A stretch of 64,000 bases of DNA from Prostheceraeus crozeri (GCA_907163375.1 CAJQUW010000932.1:124001-188000); one strand, 5' to 3'; positions 10,814 through 20,747 are shown, counted from the first letter of the stretch. The notes: generated by a model from the letters alone, not told the origin. Numbers and translations are program-made.

Positions 10814-11480
10814 ATGATGTTACCAAATGTTGGTGGAGGTGCATATATCCCGAATAATCGTGAATTAGAAATAGAAATAGAAAATTATATCATGAAAACT
10901 GGAGACGTTTTATCTGGTCCATTGCATCTTTCTATTCTTCCGCAACAAAATACAGAGTTAACAAATAAACAATATGTTGATACACAAATCAATGACTTAA
11001 AAGAAAAATATATAAACGATGTTTTGGTTCCACTGATGAATGAATTAAAGTTGCTTAAACTTAATGACAAATCATTAAACGGAAAATTATTAAAACTTGA
11101 TAAAAAGGATAGAGAACTAGAAGCAGATATAGCAAAACTTTTTAAAAAGATTTCGGAACAATCAAAAATTTTAATATTACTTTCTATAAATTTTAAATCT
11201 GCAGTCATTAAAAATAAACATCAGATACAACTATTGAAAGAACAATTAGAAGATGAAATAGAAAAACTACCTGAAAGAATCAAAAAAAATTAAAGCAGTT
11301 ACAAACTACATTCCAAAAAAGTGTTGATGAATTAAGTTCTAAAATTACTCAACAAATGAAAATGATGAATAGAATAATAAATGAAGTAAACTCGCTTAAT
11401 CAAAAAGTTGATAAAATGAAAACTCTTAAAAATAATTTAGAAAATGAATTAAAGAAAAATTTACAAGAAAAATTAAATTG
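10814..11480 (+). pseudogene. Second copy of the fiber-like gene, 5' part only
   Basis: The ORF opens with an ATG at 10,814 directly after the promoter block and gives the full N-terminus missing from the first copy, including a Gly-rich start and the KQYVD-type motif. From 10,878 to 11,471 it matches window bases 1-594 with only about four differences. It stays open past the site where the first copy has a deletion (near 378), but breaks in an A-run near 11,290. The match stops at 11,471, and the coiled coil ends in an attaattaattaatt low-complexity patch. It is a truncated paralog, so it gives the gene start but not its function. Confidence 0.55.
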
Positions 11481-11600
11481 AAATTAATTATTAATTAATT
11501 AATTATTATTCTTTAATTGAAATTAAAGAAACTAAAGATGGTTCTGGAATATATCTAAGTCCTAGTATGATTCGGTAAAACTTTTATTTTATCTTTTAAA

Positions 11601-12891
11601 ATGAATTCTACAAATTCCGACAATTTAATTAAATTAAAAATTGCTAATTTAGATTTATTAAATTATCTATTAAACAAATAATAACTCAAATTGTAAAATT
11701 TGTGAAGGTAACGACATACAAAAAAACATTAGAAAACTTTCCTGGTTTTATTTGGAGTAAATATTCGAAAGAGAAACATTTACCCGGTCATTCATATACT
11801 GGCCCAGGAACTCGATTAGATATAAGACTAGATGAGAATAATAATCCGAAACCAGGTGAAGAACCAATAAATAGAGTAGATGCCGCAGCTTACAGGAATG
11901 ATTTAGCTTATCGAAATCATGATCTAAGTTCTCGAAATGAAGCAGATAAGAAGATGATTCAAGAATTAGATAGTATTCAAAATCCTTCCTTTAGAGAAAA
12001 AATTGAAAGAATGTTTGTTAAGAAAGCTTTACAAGCTAAAATATTATTCGGTCAGGGTTTAAATGAAACGACAGCAAAGCTGTCTGAGAGCAACGCTCGA
12101 ACCAACGCGTCTGAAATTCATAGGGAATATAGAAGGCCTAAATATTTATTGAAAGTAAAAGTATTTAATTAAGATGATATTTGGAGTGCTGATCTTATTC
12201 ATATGCCGAATGAAAAAGATTATAAATACGCATTGACCGTTATAGATTTATATACACGATACGCTTGGGTAAAGCCTTTAAAAAATAAAAGTGGTCTATC
12301 AGTTAAATATGCGTTTGAAGAAATCTTTAAAGAAACTAATAGAAAGCCAAAAAATTGTTTGTTGATAAAGGGTCGGAATTTTATAACGGAAATGTTCAAC
12401 CACTATTTGAAACTGTGTATTCAACTGAAAATGCAGGAAAAGTGGTAGTGATAGAAAGATTCAATAGATCATCAAAAAATAAAATTTTCAAAAAATTTAC
12501 TCAGCAAGAAAATCAGAAATGGTTGAAGATATTACCAGGAGTTGTAGAAGAGTATAACAATAAGATTCATTCAGGTATTGAAGAAACCCCAAAGAATGCT
12601 TCTGACGACCCTGATTTAATCCGAAAGAAAATATTCGAAAATAATTATTCGAATGAGAGTAATCCGAATTTACAGAAACGTAAGCCGACATTTAAAATTG
12701 GAGATAGAGTTAGAATATTTAAGTATAAAAATAAATTTGAAAAAGGCTTCGTCGGATACTGGACGAAAGAGATATTTGAAGTTTGTAAAATAAATCAAAC
12801 TTATCCGATTACTTACGAAATCAAAGATTTAGATGATGAAAATATCAGACGTCGATTTTATCAAAATGAATTACAACGAAGTGATTTTTAA
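11601..12891 (+). pseudogene. Phospholipase A2-like domain joined to retroviral-type integrase, frameshifted
   Basis: From 11,702 the reading carries a parvovirus-type phospholipase A2-like region: the calcium-loop motif YTGPG (about 11,794-11,808) and a VDAAAYRND-LAY block where the catalytic His-Asp pair would be, here Asn-Asp. This continues into an rve integrase core: Asp in SADLIH (about 12,190), Asp in VDKGSEF (about 12,357, in a shifted frame) and Glu in ERFNRS (about 12,454), then an SH3-like C-terminal domain with IGDRVRIFK. A stop at 12,172 and shifts near 12,355 and 12,430 break it. A likely start is the ATG at 11,601. The integrase would insert element DNA into the genome. The lipase-like part could help membrane escape, but the changed His makes that doubtful. 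Confidence 0.75.
12070..12098 (+). repeat. GC-rich double hairpin c inside PLA2-integrase gene
   Basis: GACAGC-AAA-GCTGTC (12,070-12,084) and GAGC-AAC-GCTC (12,088-12,098) are adjacent perfect hairpins with three-base loops. They lie in the linker between the lipase-like and integrase domains and are translated in frame. They match the style of hairpin pairs a and b. Confidence 0.55.
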
Positions 12892-12913
12892 TTATCATTA
12901 TTTATTATTGGAA

Positions 12914-13354
12914 CTAACGTTTCGGGAATGAAATTCCCTTGTTCAATTCTAACATAATATCAAGAAATGGTACTCCTTTTTGTAATTTGTACAAAACATA
13001 AAGACATAATTGACCACAATAAGTAGTTCCTGGTTTTTGAATTTGAAATGTATTATAAATTCCATTTCCAAGTAATTCTTTGACTTCGTTTGTAGGTGGA
13101 AGTCCATAAGAGTCGAAGTAGTAGTTATCTCCATTTTTATTAGACGTACCTGCAGACCAATGTACTCCTTTTTCATCTGATGTGTGAAGATTTGTTATGC
13201 AATTTATAGTTGGCTTATTTTTTAGGAATTGTAATTCGTCTCTCATCAATATGTGAAAATTCTTTATTCCCAATTGATTTGCGATTTTCTTTAGATCAAA
13301 ATTTGTAGTTGTTTGCGTTCCATATAATTTTAAAAACTCATTTATGTTGCTCAT
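12914..13354 (-). CDS. Adenain-like cysteine protease (maturation protease)
   Basis: An intact 146-residue ORF with the catalytic layout of adenovirus-type proteases: His65 in GVHWSAG, Asp81 in YYFDSYG, and Cys113 in TYCGQLCLYV. In Mavericks and adenoviruses this enzyme cleaves virion precursor proteins during maturation. Length is close to other Maverick proteases, which are shorter than the adenoviral one. It is convergent with the integrase gene, with 22 bases between the two stops. The start is the ATG at 13,354; its upstream region carries a small GC hairpin (CCCCT/AGGGG, about 13,380-13,400). The N-terminal part and promoter are duplicated just upstream. Confidence 0.85.
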   Translation of the reverse strand: MSNINEFLKLYGTQTTTNFDLKKIANQLGIKNFHILMRDELQFLKNKPTINCITNLHTSDEKGVHWSAGTSNKNGDNYYFDSYGLPPTNEVKELLGNGIYNTFQIQKPGTTYCGQLCLYVLYKLQKGVPFLDIMLELNKGISFPKR

Positions 13355-13785
13355 TTTATAATTAAAACATTTCTTAAGGGACCCCTAGAAGTCAGAAGGG
13401 GGGGTATTGATTTAAAACTGTCCCATAATGATGACTTTCCTTACTACTTATTCGATTTTGAAATGATTTAATTTAATCTAAATTAAAACGTTACATTGTA
13501 AAAAATCGGTTTATTAGCAGAGTTAGTGCTTGCTCATCTTTAATCAACTGCAATTCATTTCTCATCAATATGTGAAAATTCTTTATTCCCAATTGATTTG
13601 CGATTTTCTTTAGATCAAAATTTGTAGTTGTTTGCGTTCCATATAATTTTAAAAACTCATTTATGTTGCTCATTTTATAATAAAAAATTTCTTATAGGGA
13701 CCCCTAGAAGTCAGAAGGGGGGTATTGATTTAAAACTGTTCCATAATGATGACTTTCCTTACTACTTATTCGATTTTGAGATGAT
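13228..13785. repeat. Direct duplication of protease promoter and N-terminus (about 317 bp period)
   Basis: Bases 13,228-13,467 are repeated almost exactly at 13,545-13,785, including the protease start, the GC hairpin upstream of it, and about 80 bp of further upstream sequence. Confidence 0.75.
13491..13673 (-). pseudogene. Truncated second protease start
   Basis: A 60-residue minus-strand reading repeats the first 41 residues of the protease with one change and then runs into unrelated sequence before stopping. It lacks all three catalytic residues, so it is a partial copy created by the local duplication. Its upstream sequence is the duplicated promoter, so it may still be transcribed. 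Confidence 0.65.
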
Positions 13786-13933
13786 TATATTATAATTATT
13801 CTAATCTATATTGTTTTACATATTTCCATTTTCTTCATGAACTTCTCAAAATGAATTAGAAAAAAACTGAGTTGTAGATGGTTCTTGAATCACTGATTGC
13901 TTGCTTGCTTTTCAGATGTAGTTGTCCACAAAA

Positions 13934-14359
13934 TCATTTGTCTTGAATGGCTTGCAATTGTGATGTCTCTTCATCTTGAGTTGATGATGTTCCCGGTTGT
14001 AGATTTAAAACTATTTGACTTGTTTTCATTGTCTTATTATAATAATCGGTCTCAAGTTGTTCATCAAAAGAACGCTTCATTCTCGCCGTTTCACGTTTCA
14101 CAATATATTGATTTTGTAAAGTTCTTCGCTTACGTTCTAATGCGGCAGCGCCTTTAACTTCGTTTAAAATTCGCTGTGATATTTCACACGACGTCAAGAA
14201 ATCATCAAAATCAATATCACTAAAGTTTTCCAAACTTTTTTGTAGATCCACAGTATTTATGAAATGATTCTTCTTTAAAAATTCGTTGATCAGGCACACT
14301 TTTTTTGCGATTTGTCCTTTTGTCGTTTCAATACGATCACTCAAATGTTTACTCATCAT
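13934..14359 (-). CDS. Unknown helical protein
   Basis: A 141-residue ORF, starting at MMSKHL, predicted mostly helical and charged, with a Ser/Thr/Gln-rich acidic C-terminus. There is no motif I recognise. It lies upstream of the duplicated protease start on the same strand and ends about 150 bases from it. Amino-acid use is less Asn/Lys/Ile-biased than its neighbours. It may be an early or regulatory gene of the AT-rich element. Confidence 0.45.
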   Translation of the reverse strand: MMSKHLSDRIETTKGQIAKKVCLINEFLKKNHFINTVDLQKSLENFSDIDFDDFLTSCEISQRILNEVKGAAALERKRRTLQNQYIVKRETARMKRSFDEQLETDYYNKTMKTSQIVLNLQPGTSSTQDEETSQLQAIQDK

Positions 14360-14999
14360 GAATGATAGAAATGAATTAAAATAAACTATCTAATACTCCT
14401 TGAGAGAAGAACTTCATTCGTTAATGTGCTTCATTGTTAAAGTGATTGTTTAAAATTGCTATAACAACTATCTTGCATATCGGCTTTGCCCTTATGCGTT
14501 CTAAATTCGCAATAAAAATTGATTTTTTATTATCACCACACCCGCATGTGTTCTCAATTCACAAGAAGAATTGCTTTTTATTGCTGCCCGTATGTATTTT
14601 AACCTATTCATGTGGAAACAGGAAACGCTAAATGAATTTTGCAAATCGATTTCTAAAACTGAATTTGAAACCAAACTTTGAAAACAGATATTGAAAAATG
14701 TTTCTGAAAATAATTTACGTACGGGTAAGTTGAAATGTCAAAACTTTTACGCACGCGTAAATTGAAATGTCAAAATTTTACGGATGCGTAAATTGAAATG
14801 ACAAGAGATTCCACGATAATTTTAGGGGAAAGCTGCTCTTCAATCTCTGTCTCTCTTGAATTATCAGCCAGTGTACGGGTTCATTGAATAATTTTGAGTT
14901 TATGAGTTACAATGATCTTCTAGTTCACACAATCAGTACTTTAAATAATGTTGAGAATACAATAACTAAGAATGTCTAAGTAATAATTGCGTCTTCTTA
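14360..14999. other. Non-coding AT-rich stretch with hairpin repeats
   Basis: No convincing gene is seen. At about 14,715-14,800 three related units of about 31 bp (ending taaattgaaatgtcaaaa or close) contain hairpins such as TTTACGC-AC-GCGTAAA. Near 14,460-14,600 a weaker repeat of about 70 bp has ATG-rich and CCCGCATGTG-type parts. Confidence 0.45.
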
Positions 15000-15230
15000 A
15001 TTTATCATAATGCTCTAATCTTAATAATAATTGAGATCCATTTCACTTGTTTTTAATTGAAATAACGAAGGATATATTTTTGCGGTTTCATCCACTTTTG
15101 TTTCTTCCATTTTTAAAGAAATATTTTGAATACAATCTTCTGGTATATTGAGACTACGTGATATTTTGAGAGAACTTAAATTTTCATCTGCCTTAATTTT
15201 CAAAATTCTTAGACCACGTGATATTTTGAG
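15000..15230 (-). pseudogene. Inverted fragment of the fiber-like gene
   Basis: The minus strand from about 15,200 to 15,000 repeats plus-strand bases about 868-988 nearly exactly and, after an internal deletion, about 1058-1110. It encodes the segment just before the membrane region of the fiber-like protein. The two copies face each other across about 14 kb, so the AT-rich element is bounded by inverted pieces of one gene. They may mark a terminal inverted repeat or a rearrangement. Confidence 0.6.
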
Positions 15231-15450
15231 ACAACTTAAATTTTCGATTACGTGATATTTTGAGACAACTTAAATTTTCGATTACGTGAAATTTGGAGTC
15301 TACCTAAATTTTCGATTACGTGAAATTTGGAGTCTACCTAAATTTTTGAAATTTTGATTTTTTTTTGAAAATTTGTCACTACCTAAATTTTTGCCCTTCG
15401 GCCTTCGCCCACGTGAAATTTGAAGTCTACCTAAATTTTTGAAATTTTGA
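15140..15450. repeat. Short tandem array, about 34 bp units
   Basis: Units resembling cgtgatattttgagacaac ttaaattttcgatta repeat from about 15,152, then drift into cgtgaaatttggagtctac ctaaatttttgaaatttt variants to about 15,450. The same unit occurs inside the fiber-like gene at about 810-900, so the array seems to have grown from coding sequence. Confidence 0.6.
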
Positions 15451-15481
15451 TTTTTTGAAAATTTTGAAAAAACCCGCAAAA

Positions 15482-15535
15482 GTGTGACATTCGGCGCAAG
15501 CGAAGCGAAGCAAAGCGTTGCGCCGGATGTCACAC
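15482..15535. repeat. 54 bp GC-rich hairpin at element junction
   Basis: The 18-base arm starting gtgtgacattcggcgcaa pairs with the arm at 15,518-15,535 with one G-T mismatch; the loop is gcgaagcgaagcaaagc. It lies exactly where the AT-rich sequence stops and the minus-strand polymerase fragment of another Maverick begins. Confidence 0.7.
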
Positions 15536-16378
15536 CATATACTACTATCACTTGCATTTGAATTGACATTAATGACAGCTCTGGAGTTTTTCAATTTCTT
15601 TTTGGTAGAGGAAATGATTGTCCACCTGTCATTATTGGACTTGTTATTACATTGAACTCTATATTTTGTACATTATCTATAATCCAATTGCTACCCTTCT
15701 TTGTGAAGGCTTCAATATGATTTATTAGACTATTTAGATGATCCTGAAACCAAGAATCATAGTCATAAATATAGTTTGAGGATGATGAGGCAAAGTGTGC
15801 GAGAAAAGTTTCTTCTTCTTGAGGATTAGAACGAACATACCGAATTTGTGCAATTAGACGACCACGCAGTTGATAACTTGTTAGTAATCTCCTAACACGG
15901 AACGCATGCTTTCTAAGAATGATGTTATGTCCAAAGTAGGCGTTGTTGGCGTGATGTCATACACGCGGGCGTGGCCATTGAGTGCGCTTTCGCTAAGACT
16001 TATTGTTCCATGGTTATTATGCACATTCATCTCAGTACTTGTATCATACACATTCATATGCTGACGAAATCTACTGATAGAGTTATATGTCCTACCACAC
16101 CGAGAGCAGTATTGCATAAAGCTTCGCTTATTAGTTGAAGCGCTGGTTGTTGGCTTGGAAGCGCATATACTTTGATTATTTGAATTTGTCTCTATTATGC
16201 TATCATTCGGTTTATCTTTACATACAAGTTTATGTCTCTTAAGATTATCCATCCTATTCGTCTTATATGGACACTTGCTACATTGATAAGTTTTTACTAA
16301 CTTACAAAATTTTTCATGACGTTGCAAATTGCCCATGAGAGTAAATACTTTTCCACACTTGGTACAGACAACCACGAT
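15536..16378 (-). pseudogene. polB: N-terminal fragment of another Maverick DNA polymerase B, zinc fingers
   Basis: The minus strand begins with three C2H2-type fingers (CTKCGK...HEKFC, CSKCPY...HKLVC, CSRCGR...H; about 16,364-16,050). It then gives a region resembling the conserved N-terminal part of zinc-finger Maverick polymerases: an Arg-Leu-rich strand block, a W-F-Q-D segment, I-E-A-F-x-x-K-G-S-N-W, and an R-A-V-I-N-V-N block just before the junction. Frame breaks lie near 15,890 and 15,590. The exonuclease and polymerase motifs are absent because the gene is cut off at the 15,482-15,535 hairpin. The layout parallels the polymerase at 51,145, showing that a different Maverick lineage once lay here. 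The true start is not clear, as no ATG precedes the first finger in frame. Confidence 0.65.
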
Positions 16379-16425
16379 TATTGATGAGGATTGAAATTAG
16401 CAAGCCCTTACATACATCTATCATC

Positions 16426-17154
16426 CTATGACGTCAACATTATCACTAGCCAGTAGCTTATGTTCTCATCTGATGCAAAGAGAAAACATAAAATGTTTGA
16501 TAATTTCTTTTTCCTAAATGAAGAAGGATAAAAGTTAAAAGTTAAAGTTTGGCACACTCTACAATACCGCTGTGATTCAGCTTCAGATGACTGCATCCTT
16601 TTGTGCAGACGCTGAAATCGTTCATGTGAGTCAGTCTCACTTTTCTTATTACATTGCTCATACACAATGTGAATTAAAGTTTCTTTTTCGTGAATACGGC
16701 TATTTGAAACCTGGGAGGCCAACAGGAGATTGGATTCTGTTAGGTTCCTCACAGATTCAATTAAGCCTCTGTTCTCCTCCTTCATTTTCTTCTCCCGCTC
16801 CTCTGCCTGCTCTAGGCGCTCCTGGCAGAGACGCAACTTGCTCTGTATATCCTCTTGTGTCGAGGTTGCATCCAAGTCGACGTTATAATCCCGCACTGGG
16901 AGAGGAGCCGTCACAATAGTATCCGACGTTGGTAGAGCTGTAACTGGGGGAGGTGTTGTGGGAAGTAGTAACGGGGAGGAAGTAGCTGCACCTGGCGTCG
17001 GTAATGGGTTCGGAGGAGATACCGGCGAGGGAAGACGCACAGGGGATGATGGAGCCAAGCAGATCATTGGGGACGGCGGCAGGCGGACACTCCAGCTCGG
17101 GGATGCCCGGATGTTACTGAAGGAGACCTCCTGTGATGCATGCATCACCGAGTC
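16426..17154 (-). CDS. Pro-rich coiled-coil protein, exon of a spliced gene
   Basis: The minus-strand reading from 17,154 starts right after a good acceptor (gattacag). It codes a Pro/Ser/Thr-rich low-complexity half followed by a coiled coil rich in Glu, Lys, Leu and Gln (about 16,900-16,580). After that the coding quality drops, and the last 50 residues are probably intron read-through. There is no family match. A coiled-coil gene of similar type lies upstream of the other Maverick polymerase at 47,290, so this is plausibly an early gene of the same virus-like group. The ATG near 17,145 is only one possible start; the exon may continue from upstream exons. Confidence 0.4.
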   Translation of the reverse strand, partial: DSVMHASQEVSFSNIRASPSWSVRLPPSPMICLAPSSPVRLPSPVSPPNPLPTPGAATSSPLLLPTTPPPVTALPTSDTIVTAPLPVRDYNVDLDATSTQEDIQSKLRLCQERLEQAEEREKKMKEENRGLIESVRNLTESNLLLASQVSNSRIHEKETLIHIVYEQCNKKSETDSHERFQRLHKRMQSSEAESQRYCRVCQTLTFNFYPSSFRKKKLSNILCFLFASDENISYWLVIMLTS

Positions 17155-17473
17155 CTGTAATCGAAAAGAAACATTTGTTTATGAACTATTTGCAATTGTT
17201 AACATTTATCAAAATTAAAATTAACACTACGTAAATTCAATTACATAAATTAAAATTAACTTGTTAACATTTACTAATTCCAAATGTGAATTTCTCATAC
17301 CTTCAGCTCGATTGTCTTTTGATTGGATGCACCTTCATCCTCCGAAAGAACCATCGAATCATTCAAGAAGATAAATTGATCTATTGCAGATTAATAAATT
17401 TATACTCAAGTGGGTTTCTAAATTACAATGGAAAAGTTCTCTGCTCATGCAGTCATCTAAGCATCATACTTAC

Positions 17474-18812
17474 ATTTGCAACCGAATTATCGTCATCGGA
17501 TGAGGATGTTGGAGACGACGTGGTGTGAAATGTGTTAACATGTCCTGAAATGTGTTAACAACAAATTTATTTTAGACTAAAGGAAGTAGTACTTTTTGTC
17601 AACTGTGAGTCAGTTGTCTGTTCAAGTTAGCATTTAGAATTGACTGCACTTACCTCAAAATCACTCAAAGTCTCATCAATAAATTCTCGAGACTTGGGGA
17701 CTTTCTTAGGTACTCGGGACTTGGGGGCTTTCTTTGCCTCTGGCTCGTCCACCTGTGAGAGCACGCCTTCAGTCGGCCTTTCCTTGGCAAGTAGCCTCTC
17801 CAATTTATTTTTCTCTGCCTTGGAGGTATAGTCCGGCAGCCAGAACGAGTTTCTGCAGGGAACGTGGCCGAAAGTGAGACTTTCATAGAATGATGTACAC
17901 CCTATGACTACTACGAATCGGCACGTCTGCCGAGTTCTAGTGAGTTCCTCTTCTTGTCAGACAAGATCAAAGAAAAACACATGTAAATCCAATGGAACGC
18001 AGATTGCAGTTTTCGGCTAAAACGAAATTTTGTATGTTTTCTCTGATTAAACAAAAAGTATTAAGCCCAGAGTCATAATTTTTGTCATTGAATGTCTTCA
18101 GGTCATTTCCTATGATGTGCATGTGCTTTTGTCACGCATCTAATCGGCAATGTATGCGAGAATTTGGTTGAATGTGGATAAAGTTGCTCAAAATGTTTGT
18201 GTTTGCCGAAATTAATAGGCTCGCCAAATCTAAATGAGTTTAGCTATATAGACAGGGGTGCATGAAAGTGAAAGGAAATGACCTGAAGACATTCCATGCC
18301 AAAAATTATGACTCTGGGCTTAGTACTTTTCGTTTAATCAGAGAAAACATACAAAATTTCGTTTTAGCCAAAAACTGCAATCTGCGTTCCATTGGATTTA
18401 CATGTGCTTTTCTTTGATCCTGTCTGACAAGAAAAGGAACTCACTAGAACTCGGCAGACGTGCCGATTCGTAGTAGGCTTAGGGTGTACATCATTCTGTG
18501 AAAGTCTCACTTTCGGCCACGTTCCCTGCAGAAACTCGTTCTGGCTGCCGGACTAGTAAGGTTGATGCCTTTCCGGGAATTCTGTTGGGCAGAGGGAGTA
18601 TGTTTGGCAATGAAGGCCTTTGCTGAGTCGCTGTTTACCTTGTCGTTGCTCCTCTCATATGTCTTGCAGATTAAACAATAGAGGTACGTGAAATCTTGTT
18701 TGAATGTGCAGTCTTTGTGACCACTCTTGTTGGCATGTCGAACAGGCAGTCGGCATGTTTCATAGTAGTGAAAGATCAGCCGTTGTCGCGCAATACTTTC
18801 ATGTCGGACCAT
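17474..18812 (-). pseudogene. Spliced gene interrupted by a MITE; Cys/His-rich N-terminus
   Basis: The minus strand opens with an ATG at 18,812 and codes a region with C-x6-H...H-x2-C...C-x2-C spacing that could bind zinc. It is then cut at 18,556 by a foldback MITE. Beyond it, 17,832-17,654 codes a Lys/Pro/Glu-rich segment with a good donor (GAG then gtaagt at 17,653), and a further candidate exon lies at 17,544-17,474 between canonical acceptor and donor. Frames across the MITE do not join cleanly with a single TA, and exon phases do not all agree, so the exon model is tentative. It lies upstream of the polymerase fragment on the same strand. I do not recognise the product. Confidence 0.4.
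17833..18555. mobile_element. Foldback MITE, about 280 bp arms, TA target
   Basis: Inverted arms of about 280 bp (17,833-18,115 and 18,275-18,555) are highly similar, with a spacer of about 160 bp. The ends read GTCCGGCAGCCAGAACGAG and its complement and are flanked by TA on both sides, as for Tc1/mariner-type insertions. There is no internal coding sequence, so it is non-autonomous. Confidence 0.8.
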
Positions 18813-20747
18813 TTCTATATAGGAAAAAAAATTTGATTATAATTTAATCTCTTGTTAAACGAGAACTCATTTATATACCATCAACAAAGCTCTATTAAGT
18901 GCTACTTTCATGTTGGAGAAATCTGAGAAAGAAATAAAATTTGAAGTTGAAATTGAAACCGAAAATCGAAAATTAGATTTTTATTCGAAAAGGGTTTGCT
19001 CATAAGAAGAGTTGAAATTTGTAAACAGCTGATTTACAATTATTTAATTTCGAAATTAATATAATGGAATGAAAGTGAAATTTCGAAAATATCAACCACT
19101 GCTCAATTTGTTGAACTAAACAAGCTTGAATTTTATGGAAGCAGCTGATTTACATTTATTTAATTTGAAATAAACATAATGGAATGAAAATGAGATTTCG
19201 AAAAATTTAAACCGATACTCAATTTGTTTAATTAAAGAAATTTGAATTTGTATTTAGAAACAATGTGTGAAAATACGGATGGCATCGCACTTTTATTCAG
19301 ACCTATACAGTCATGTCTCTTCTGGATGATTTAATGTAGGAAGAAAATAAAAAAAAACATGGTTAATAATGTAACATTAAGTGTTCCTATCCTAAAACCT
19401 AAGCTTCTATATTTAGAGGTATTTGGTTATAAGAACTTAATAATGTTCCTACTCCCGAATATCCTACAAAGTAGCACAACCTGGCAATGAAACTCACTTC
19501 AGAATTGTAATATGAATCGGAGAACGGAGGAACGAAGTCTTGTATGGACACTGAATAATTCAAAAATGAGTGAAGATCTGATGTGTGCAGGTTCTTTATA
19601 TATGAAATTGACAAAGCAACTATGAACAAAGACCTTATGACATCACACCGTGGAATTGGTACAGTCAAACAAAATTGATAACTCAAACAAGAATTGGAAC
19701 AGCTGGTTTATTTTTAACCCTAGAAATGGAAGTGCCATCAAATGTGTTGAAAGATATCTACATGTAAACAGTAGAGTTAATTCAAAGTAATATGGAATGA
19801 TGGACTGATATATTGACTTGATAGACATGTTAATATCAATAGTCATATAATCATTCAAATTTGAAGACATAAAACGTCTGATTTGAATAGAATATTAAAA
19901 TTTTGAATTACGCGCTAAATTTCGAAAATTTGAATTTCGCGCCAAAATTCGAATAATCAAATTAAAAGACTAGGGTTAGGGAAGCAAGAAGAGTATCTAT
20001 GGCGCCCAGAACCCATGGGTAAATAAATTTTCGAGCGCCCGAGAAATTTTGAGGCCCCCCCGCCGTGTATGAAGGTCTAAGGTCAAGTGTAAAGGTTTGT
20101 ATATTATGGTCATTTATAGTTGTGAAACTTTAACTTTGAAAATTTGTAAACTTAGTCATTTTTGTAAAAAAACTTAGAATTTTTCGAGCTGCATACAGAT
20201 GCATACAACTAGGATTTTCTCATCAAATGGGTACATACAACATATCATTCGAATGCTCTTTTCATTCTGATTCTAATGGTGTATTGTATGACATATAACT
20301 AGGGAGCTACATACCTTTAAAGAATGGGCTAAAAACTTAGTGAATTTTAAAATCTAACATTTGTCTGCTTGCATACAGTTACATACAACTAGGATTTTCC
20401 CATCGAATAGATACATACCTTATATCATTCGAATGCTATTTTCATTCTCATTCTAATGGTGTCCTGTAGGACACATGTATGATATCATCCTGAACTGCTA
20501 CAAGCATTTTGAAAGTAACAACATAATTGCTTCTTTAGAAGTTGTATGTTCCTATTTATTTTACGTTGATGTCTTCATATTTGATTTTTATTTGAAAGTG
20601 AATCTGAATTTCTATATTGAGCATGAGCAATTATAGATATTTATTCCCCATGTCCCATTCATACCTAAATAGAGGACCAATTTGTGAAATAACAAAACAA
20701 ATATGTTGATACATGTAATTAAATATTAAAGAAGGAAGAGAATAACA
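18813..20747. other. Non-coding region with short tandem duplications
   Basis: No gene is supported. Two adjacent copies of about 122 bp lie at 19,012-19,255 (shared cagctgatttaca core). A pair of about 110-180 bp repeats with gcatacagatgcatacaac and attcgaatgct motifs lies at about 20,188-20,300 and 20,370-20,480. Short ORFs on both strands lack coding character. Confidence 0.45.

Noticed and set aside
1-15480. Bacterial or organellar contamination as source of the AT-rich region
   Set aside because: The gene set (penton-like, packaging ATPase, PolB, adenain protease, rve integrase) is Maverick-like, and the sequence joins directly to other eukaryotic elements; misassembly cannot be fully excluded.
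16572-17218. Plus-strand ORFs of 115 and 86 residues
   Set aside because: Antisense of the Pro-rich coiled-coil exon; no promoter or motif support.
19965-19985. gggttaggg as telomere-type repeat
   Set aside because: Only one and a half units are present; no array.
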